A program made the translations under genes and the position numbers. Positions 58,149 to 64,000 of a DNA stretch of 64,000 bases are shown piece after piece. Location of the stretch: the NCBI GenBank assembly GCA_022009975.1, contig CP091733.1, positions 2,035,001 to 2,099,000 of the forward strand. The letters run 5' to 3'. A model generated the notes under the pieces. It was not told the DNA's origin and searched no databases. It saw only the letters and a list, made by a program, of their open reading frames with translations. This stretch comes from Phocaeicola vulgatus (GTDB lineage: Bacteria > Bacteroidota > Bacteroidia > Bacteroidales > Tannerellaceae). Within the stretch, counting starts at the first letter, position 1; the number at the start of each line of letters is the position of its first letter.

Positions 58149-58745
58149 TCATGAATTACAGATAAGTGCGAAACCTGGAATCTTCTCAAATGCAGTGCTG
58201 AGATCCATAACTTCTGGATGATCCTCATCACCACCGCTCTTCTTGAGAGAGTTTATACCATCATTATTCTTAATTGTGCAAACACAGTAGATTGGACCAT
58301 GCTCTGTAGAGTCTGCAATAACCTCAAGATAATCGCCTGAGTCACTCTGGAGTTCTACACGACCTCCTTCTTCTGCATAAGTTACATCCTCTTCCTCAAC
58401 AGCAGCATCATAGTTTACAATACATACGTAGGCTTCGTCAATCTCATTGAGATTTGCAACATTAATCTGCTCTGTTTCTTCTGAACCTTCAGAAGGTTCC
58501 TTATTATCACCCATATGTAGCATGAATGGAAATTCGTTAAGATTACCGAGGTCACTCTTACGACCACGATACTCGTTAGAGAATATGCCACCAACTTCTC
58601 CATTTTTCTTCTTAAAGAACAAGCATAAATCAAGATCGGTTGGAGTACTCCAAAAAAGTTTAACTTTCAACTTGCCACTAAATGTAAAATCTGCCGCTTC
58701 TCCCTTACGTTTGAGGGTAATTTTCTTTTTTAATGATACAGCCAT
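58149..58745 (-). CDS. TerD-like (tellurium/stress) domain protein
   Basis: 198 residues. MAVSLKKKITLKRKGE is followed by a TerD-like core: KVKLFWSTPTDLDLCLFF, IFSNEYRGRKSDLGNL, MLHMGDNKEPSEGSEETEQI, INVANLNEIDEAYVCIVNYD. This aligns with TerD's DLDL, the GDN calcium-loop region and the following NxxE/D pattern, but the canonical GDDE acidic cluster is EETE here, so calcium binding could differ. TerD/TerE proteins are cytoplasmic parts of the Ter stress system; none of TerC or TerB is seen nearby. Assigned by motif, moderate confidence. Confidence 0.78.
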   Translation of the reverse strand: MAVSLKKKITLKRKGEAADFTFSGKLKVKLFWSTPTDLDLCLFFKKKNGEVGGIFSNEYRGRKSDLGNLNEFPFMLHMGDNKEPSEGSEETEQINVANLNEIDEAYVCIVNYDAAVEEEDVTYAEEGGRVELQSDSGDYLEVIADSTEHGPIYCVCTIKNNDGINSLKKSGGDEDHPEVMDLSTAFEKIPGFALICNS

Positions 58746-58867
58746 AATTATTAATTTTTTTATTTGTTATACATTAAGAATTTATAAAAAAATTTCAAAC
58801 TTATTTTATTGGAAAGCAGAAAAAACACGCCTTTTATTTCATCATTCTTCTGAAAGAAGGCACAAAA

Positions 58868-58987
58868 TCAAGATTGGTTGATGAATGCCTCAAAAGCTTT
58901 ACTTCTAAAAGTCCCATAAAAGTGAACTATAAAGGTTTCTCCTTTTCTACGAAGAGCAACCTTGCGCTTTAACTGTACGCCTTCCAT
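58868..58987 (-). CDS. 39-residue peptide with VQLKRK motif
   Basis: ATG 58985-58987 to the TGA at 58868. It reads MEGVQLKRKVALRRKGETFI then VHFYGTFRSKAFEAFINQS. The first 16 residues match the N-termini of the two proteins that follow (MAVSLKKKITLKRKGE, MVSLKRKVTLKTK). It starts 11 bases after the stop of the HSP70-like gene, in operon position. It may be a genuine small partner, or a degraded TerD-like gene whose C-terminal part is lost; the following 120 bases hold no continuation in other frames. Confidence 0.6.
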   Translation of the reverse strand: MEGVQLKRKVALRRKGETFIVHFYGTFRSKAFEAFINQS

Positions 58988-58998
58988 TATTTTTTGTA

Positions 58999-61563
58999 TT
59001 AAAAGTTAAAATCGTCATTTGTAACCTTTCCTGTCGATTTTGAAACTGCTGTATTTTCTTTCTTTTTACCGTTATCAGCTATAGCATCAAAGAAATCATC
59101 ATTTGACTTTAGCTTTTGGGGCTTTTTCTGCTTTGGCTTTGAATTTGGTGTTCCAAAATCAAAACTAAACGAATCATCTGATGGCTTCGAAAGAGAATTG
59201 CTTTTAGAAGACCTCTGTTGTTGATTCCTTTTTGTAAAACCACCAACAATAGTTCTTCCAGAATTAGAGGAACCTTCAAACTCTAATTGTATTTTCTGTT
59301 GTTGTATGGCTCGTCGAGCATTGTCTGCTTCTTCCTCCTTTTGGAATATTAATCTATTCAAGTCTCTAACTTTTGCCACACGTTCAGAATCAAGACTTAT
59401 TTGTCTTAGTTTTGTAAGTTTTTGTTTAGCTTCTATAAAGTAAGAACCAAGAATTAAATCCTTGATTTCAGCAATAGTCCGATCAAGCATTTTTAACTCA
59501 TTTTCAACTTTCAACTTTGCCTCCGCTTTTTCAAGCTTTGAACGAATTTCTGCACTCTCTTTGATTTCAAGCGCATCCTTACAAAGTAAAATAACCTTGT
59601 TCCAATCCTCAGACCACTGAGCAGAATCTATGCCACTAACAAGTTTTTCCCAACGATTCTGTTTTTCAGCAGCTCTTTCTCTCATGATGTTAATATCAGA
59701 TATGTGAACACTCCATTTTCCGGAGTTAGTGAAATCTACACCAATAAGTTCTTTACAATATGTCAATGCTTCATCAAAGCGACCTTCACTCAAAGCAGAA
59801 TTATATTGGATAGAAAGCTCCTCTACTCTTTTTTTGGCTACTTGTTGCTCTTTATTGATTTTTACTTCGCGTTCTATAATCTCTCTATCGTCAACATCAA
59901 GAAACCTTGCTTTCTGAAGTTCTTGTCTGGCCTCTATATATGCTTTTTGAGCAATAAATAAATCCGCACGATCAAGATACCTTTCAAATTCTTTTTGGCT
60001 CTTAATTCGACGAGTAGAATCTTCCTTTATGCGTTCTGCCTCTTTAGAATCAGGCATAAAGCTCAAGGCTTCCTCTGCTTTGAACTTTGCAGTTTCGTAG
60101 TCATTCTCATCATAGGCAACCTTTGCTTGCTGTATCTTTTCTTTGTAATGATTCTGCTGAACAGATAATTCAGCCTTTTTACGGATAGCATCTTCGTGTT
60201 TTTGATTTGCTTCTTTATCGTCAGGACGCAATGTAAGAGCAATTCTAAAATATTCTTCCATTTTGTCAAAGTCATGCTCACGTTCAGCATCGTAACCCAT
60301 ATCCATGGCATCCTTGAATTTGCGTTCCGCTTCTGTCGCTTTTCTTTCAATTTCAGCTCTTGCATCTGCCTCTTCTTGAGCACGTTTCATTGCTGCTGCA
60401 GCTTCCTCTGCATTTTTGATTCGGCGTAGTTCTGCTTCAGCATTACCTCTCATTGCATTATGTGTAGCAGAGAATTGTCTACAATCAATGAAGGTGTACG
60501 CACTTACAATTGAAGATAAGTCAGAGTCCTTATAGTTTATCATCTTGCTATTATCAAGATTATAGTAGCTACACAACTCTTTTTTGAACTGGATATTTGT
60601 AAACGTATTACCTAAGAACAAGATACCTTTTATTTGTTCGTGGCTTACATTTGCATCTTTGACAAAGCGAACAATGACATTGATAATGTCCTTGACTATT
60701 ATATCTGTTCTTTCGTCAATCTTGGTTTTCTTTACTTGAACAGAATACACCTTGAACGGATCACGAGAGAAAGTTACATTAGTAAGCTGAATAGGGATGA
60801 AACTTCTTGCAGAAGATAGCTTAACGAGCCAATCATCCACAAATTGATTCATCCTAAGATATTCAGATTCACGCTCGTCCTTTGTTTTAAGGAAATGCTC
60901 TCTTTCATTTATATTGTCAACTACATGTTCAATTAATGCACGGCTTCTTACATCCGTGCCTAAGCCTTCGAGTACATCCTCTTTCTCTCTATTGAATAGA
61001 TCTTCTGTTTTTTGATAGAGAGCATAATGAAGATTTTCATTACATGCATTTAGAATTAGATAGTATCCATCTTCTGTATAATTGGATTTTTTGGCTGCAT
61101 ACTCCAATGCCAAGTGGCAAATACGTGCCACACTCTCTTGGACAATAAATCTTTCTTCTTTTAACTCCTCAATAAAGAGAAGACGAGAAGCTAAAGATAT
61201 GTCTTTTGAGAATGAAATATACGTAGTAATATCTCCATCTTCGTCAATATTCCTACGTAAATCATCAAATATTTTTGAAGATTTGAAAATTCCCTTCATT
61301 GGTTGGGAATGTTTGAACATAGTATATTTGGCCGAAGACTTAGTTATCAAAGAGAATACATCTCCATAATAGTGAGGCTCATTATTGCGATATTTACTCT
61401 GGAATCCCTTGCCATAAGAGATTTCGTCATTGACTACATCTTCATAGAAATAGAGCCAGATACGATTTTCGCGATTAGGTAGATTTACAAGACGATTGGT
61501 ACCGTCGATGTTTACTGCACCAACGATATACCACTTGTCTATATAAAGAGCTAATGATTTCAT
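58999..61563 (-). CDS. Degenerate HSP70-like protein fused to coiled coil and TPR-like repeats
   Basis: 854 residues from ATG 61561-61563 (a TTG 9 bases earlier is less likely). Residues 1-365 resemble an HSP70/actin fold without the phosphate-binding motifs: MKSLALYIDKWYIVGAVNI, then ARICHLALEYAAKKSNY and IKGILFLGNTFTNIQFKKEL, which sits where HSP70s have the GG..R/P strand. Residues 375-425 are a charged coiled coil (AEEAAAAMKRAQEEADARAE). Further TPR-like and coiled segments run to about 775 (MEEYFRIALTLRPDDKEANQ; YDENDYETAKFKAEEALSF). The tail is basic and Ser-rich with repeated DDFF, DSFSFDF and DDFNF patches. It follows the actin/HSP70-type ATPase gene by 17 bases. I infer a pseudo-ATPase scaffold. 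Confidence 0.75.
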   Translation of the reverse strand: MKSLALYIDKWYIVGAVNIDGTNRLVNLPNRENRIWLYFYEDVVNDEISYGKGFQSKYRNNEPHYYGDVFSLITKSSAKYTMFKHSQPMKGIFKSSKIFDDLRRNIDEDGDITTYISFSKDISLASRLLFIEELKEERFIVQESVARICHLALEYAAKKSNYTEDGYYLILNACNENLHYALYQKTEDLFNREKEDVLEGLGTDVRSRALIEHVVDNINEREHFLKTKDERESEYLRMNQFVDDWLVKLSSARSFIPIQLTNVTFSRDPFKVYSVQVKKTKIDERTDIIVKDIINVIVRFVKDANVSHEQIKGILFLGNTFTNIQFKKELCSYYNLDNSKMINYKDSDLSSIVSAYTFIDCRQFSATHNAMRGNAEAELRRIKNAEEAAAAMKRAQEEADARAEIERKATEAERKFKDAMDMGYDAEREHDFDKMEEYFRIALTLRPDDKEANQKHEDAIRKKAELSVQQNHYKEKIQQAKVAYDENDYETAKFKAEEALSFMPDSKEAERIKEDSTRRIKSQKEFERYLDRADLFIAQKAYIEARQELQKARFLDVDDREIIEREVKINKEQQVAKKRVEELSIQYNSALSEGRFDEALTYCKELIGVDFTNSGKWSVHISDINIMRERAAEKQNRWEKLVSGIDSAQWSEDWNKVILLCKDALEIKESAEIRSKLEKAEAKLKVENELKMLDRTIAEIKDLILGSYFIEAKQKLTKLRQISLDSERVAKVRDLNRLIFQKEEEADNARRAIQQQKIQLEFEGSSNSGRTIVGGFTKRNQQQRSSKSNSLSKPSDDSFSFDFGTPNSKPKQKKPQKLKSNDDFFDAIADNGKKKENTAVSKSTGKVTNDDFNF

Positions 61564-61580
61564 ATCTTCCAAATATCTTT

Positions 61581-64000
61581 CTACTGATTAAAAGCTTTTC
61601 TAATCAACGTACTGAGAAAACAGATTCCCTCTGCAATAATAATTGGCTGATGATAATGGAAACCATCACCAGACTTAGCCTTATCTTTAGCCTTCTTGTA
61701 TTCTCTATCGTTATTACAGATAAAGCTTGCAATCTTACTTGGAAGATCAGACAAGTCATCGCGCAACTCGTTATCCGCCTTGGCATAAAGCTTAGTCTTC
61801 TGGCTAACAAACTCAATAAAGATATCCATGAATGCCTCGAAGTTTGTGATACCTGAAAAATCGAAGTTACCCATATCATCAGAGAAGTAATCTCCGGTCA
61901 ATTCTTCTTCTACTGACAAGCTCTTCATACTACCTCCTGGAATAAGGTATTTAACGCCAATTTCACCACAGATGTCACGATCTTCTTCTTTCTGCTTCTT
62001 TACAATATCCTTAGGATCGCATAGTCCTTTTGCAACTTCTGCCTTATTATCAACTTCAATCTCGTCACGATACTTGACGGTTAGTTCTACATCTGTAATG
62101 CATCGAGCACCAGCATTAAGGCATGTTGCATAGTATTCACGAGTAGCACGATTTCCTGCCGAGTTACGTAGCCAATGGAAGATACGACCACCCTTGCCAA
62201 ACGAAAGGACATCAATTCGATTGATGTTATTCATCTCATATTCTTTAATTGTCTTACCAATCAACATGCCTGAATAGTACAGGAGCAAACCTGTCACATA
62301 TGCTGGGATAGTGAACGCAAACTTAGCATCACGGTTGATTGTATCATAGAAGTTATCGTAATCATCTGGATTTCAACTGATCAAATATATTGTTCAAATA
62401 ATAAGGAGCTTTATTAGCCTCAGTCAGAACATCACGAATATTTGACACATAGACAGACTTCTGGTTACTCTCATGGAAATTAACCAATGCCTGACGGAAA
62501 GTCTCAGACTTAATAACCGCATCAAAGAACACACCAGCAGCGAGGCGAACAGAACTCTCTCGGAACAATGTAGCCTTATTTCCATTATTTGGATCCTTAC
62601 CAAGAAGAAGGATATCACTAGTACTACCACCAACATCAATGCCCAAAAACATATTGTTTCCAGCAAGACCGAAGTCCTGAGAAAGTGCGAAACTACATAC
62701 TGCTTCTGCCTCTGTTGGACAACTTTCGTTAATCTCAGGTTTACGACCAGTCGTAATTGGATGAATCTTCTTCAAGTCATTGAAAATCTTGTCGTAGTCA
62801 TTTACATCCGATTCCATCATAGAACCAGGATGACTCCAACTAATCTCATCTGGACGAATCTTATTCTTATAAAGAAAAGCACATGTCTGAAGCCAAATAG
62901 ACTTCAAATATGCTCTCTTCTTCTCAAGACCCTTCTGGTTGTCCAACCACTTCATATTATAATGGAGTGTTCCTGCCTGAGTCTTGATTTCGTACTCATC
63001 CATCTCACGAACCATAACATTGGGACGGTTTACCGGTACACCTCCAGCAACCTCCTCTGACTGATTAAAGCAGTTATAGCGTGAATCATGTTCATGCAAC
63101 CATGATTTCAACTGACCATTCTCAGCAGGGTAATTAGTAAAAAACAAAAGTTCATCATTACCTGCATTGGCTTTCTTATCGTCATTCTCATTACCAACGA
63201 GCACAGCACGATTGTTCTCAAACTGAACAGGCATAGCTCCTCGGTCATTTGCATTATAGTAAACACAAGTATTGTTGCTGCCAAAGTCTATACCAACAAC
63301 CGCAGTACTATTCATGTCTATTGAAGACAAATCCTTGATAACACTATGACGAAGCATCAAAAAGCCTGCACGCTCCTCATGACCACCCTTTTGAACTGTT
63401 GCGATAAGTCCCTCAAAAGGCTTGTCTGAAGCAATAATGTTGTACTTAGGTAAATCTTCTACCCTTCCTGCTGGATATGTAATAAGATGCTTAATATTAA
63501 CACCAAGATCCTCATTCGGAGCAACTTCATAAAGTGGAGTCAAGAAATTCAGTTTTCCATCACGCAAGATATTACCCTCAAACTTGAAGATTGGCTGGAA
63601 TTTATTCTTTGCATCTGCCGTGAACTCTGTATACAGATAGTATTTGTTCCAATTGTCAGACACAAAGTTTGGCCACATAATAACACGACCAATATCATCC
63701 ATCCACTCAATTAGATATTCTCGAGTATTAAGGGTAACACTTTCTCCATCAATCTCAACTATCATAGAGACAGAAAGTATATCGCCATTATCACTGATTG
63801 TTGCTGTGATATGGCTATTACCTCCTGCATTATAATCAAGCAGCTCGGCAAGACGGTTCTTGAAAATATCCACTCCCCTCTCTGAAAGAGGAATCGTAAA
63901 ATAACATGCAGAACCCGAATACAAATCCTTCACCTGTAGGTAATAAACTGGTGCATTCGAACGTTTCCGGCGTTGTTCTGCATCCTCTGTCCATCCAAGT
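61581..64000 (-). CDS. Large actin/HSP70-superfamily ATPase (5' end beyond window; one apparent frameshift)
   Basis: Open at the right edge: the frame continues past 63933 to 64000 without a stop, so the visible 800 or so residues are the C-terminal part. Phosphate-1 motif VVGIDFGSNNTCVYYNAND is at about 63294 and phosphate-2 motif MFLGIDVGGSTSDILLLG at about 62643; together they mark an ASKHA ATPase (actin, HSP70, sugar kinase). A PTEAEAVCSFALS helix fits the domain connection. The frame breaks at 62362 (QLKSR); removing one C near 62368 gives QLKSDDYDNFYDTINRDA, and the protein continues to 61581. The C-terminal part (VLSFGKGGRIFHWLR) may supply the adenosine site. It differs from DnaK, being much larger and with an unrelated N-terminal region; SrfB-like virulence proteins are one possible relation, unproven. 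Confidence 0.8.

Overview
The window looks like chromosomal DNA from an anaerobic gut Bacteroidales, probably Parabacteroides/Tannerellaceae-like; the genus is an inference. The signs are repeated -7 promoter boxes of the Bacteroidetes TAnnTTTG type, an Mfa-type fimbrial operon, a sodium-pumping methylmalonyl-CoA decarboxylase operon (succinate to propionate), a serine-type sulfatase that needs an anaerobic maturase, a TamL lipoprotein, and many Bacteroidetes-only families (DUF3575, DUF3868, DUF3256, DUF5686). No rRNA, tRNA, CRISPR array or insertion sequence was found.

Layout. 1-2.6 kb: minus-strand fimbrial operon running off the left edge, preceded by a promoter region with a G9/A7 tract. 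3.2-5.1 kb: dnaJ-grpE. 5.2-7.5 kb: truA, an EamA transporter and a DUF3256 protein. 7.5-12.2 kb: methylmalonyl-CoA epimerase, carboxyltransferase, gamma subunit fused to a lamin-tail domain, biotin carrier and beta subunit, closed by a terminator. 12.5 kb: a four-unit array of 22-bp palindromes. 12.7-16.3 kb: tamL, tatC, tatA. 16.4-19.8 kb (plus): fabD, recR, a glycosyltransferase and an acetyltransferase. 19.7-21.7 kb (minus): yqgE and an aminotransferase. 21.8-27.4 kb (plus): a GNAT-nitrilase fusion, radA and a DUF5686 protein. 27.5-37.5 kb: an accessory export region made of two cassettes bounded by three copies of a 79-bp direct repeat; each pairs a TPR/helix-turn-helix regulator with an outer-membrane beta-barrel protein, and one also carries a C39-peptidase ABC exporter and an HlyD stub. 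37.6-52.9 kb: a sulfatase, then mostly housekeeping genes (rny, zapA, pgeF, obgE, adk, hpt, acyl-CoA ligase, nucleoside phosphorylase, floA-nfeD, ttcA-like).

53.1-64 kb: a visibly more AT-rich minus-strand block, and the most unusual part. Reading along transcription it encodes a large actin/HSP70-type ATPase (open at the right edge), a degenerate HSP70-like protein fused to coiled coil and TPR-like segments, a 39-residue peptide, a TerD-like protein, a single-pass membrane protein, a 54-residue two-helix membrane protein and a calcium P-type ATPase; pgpA follows after a terminator. Three consecutive products share an N-terminal VSLKRKVTL-type motif. I infer a Ter-like, possibly calcium-linked, stress or envelope system centred on HSP70-fold proteins.

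Quality warning. At least 19 apparent one-base frameshifts break 15 genes, many of them essential, nearly always at short homopolymer runs, and corrected lengths match the families. I treat them as probable sequence errors and give merged coordinates for the affected genes.
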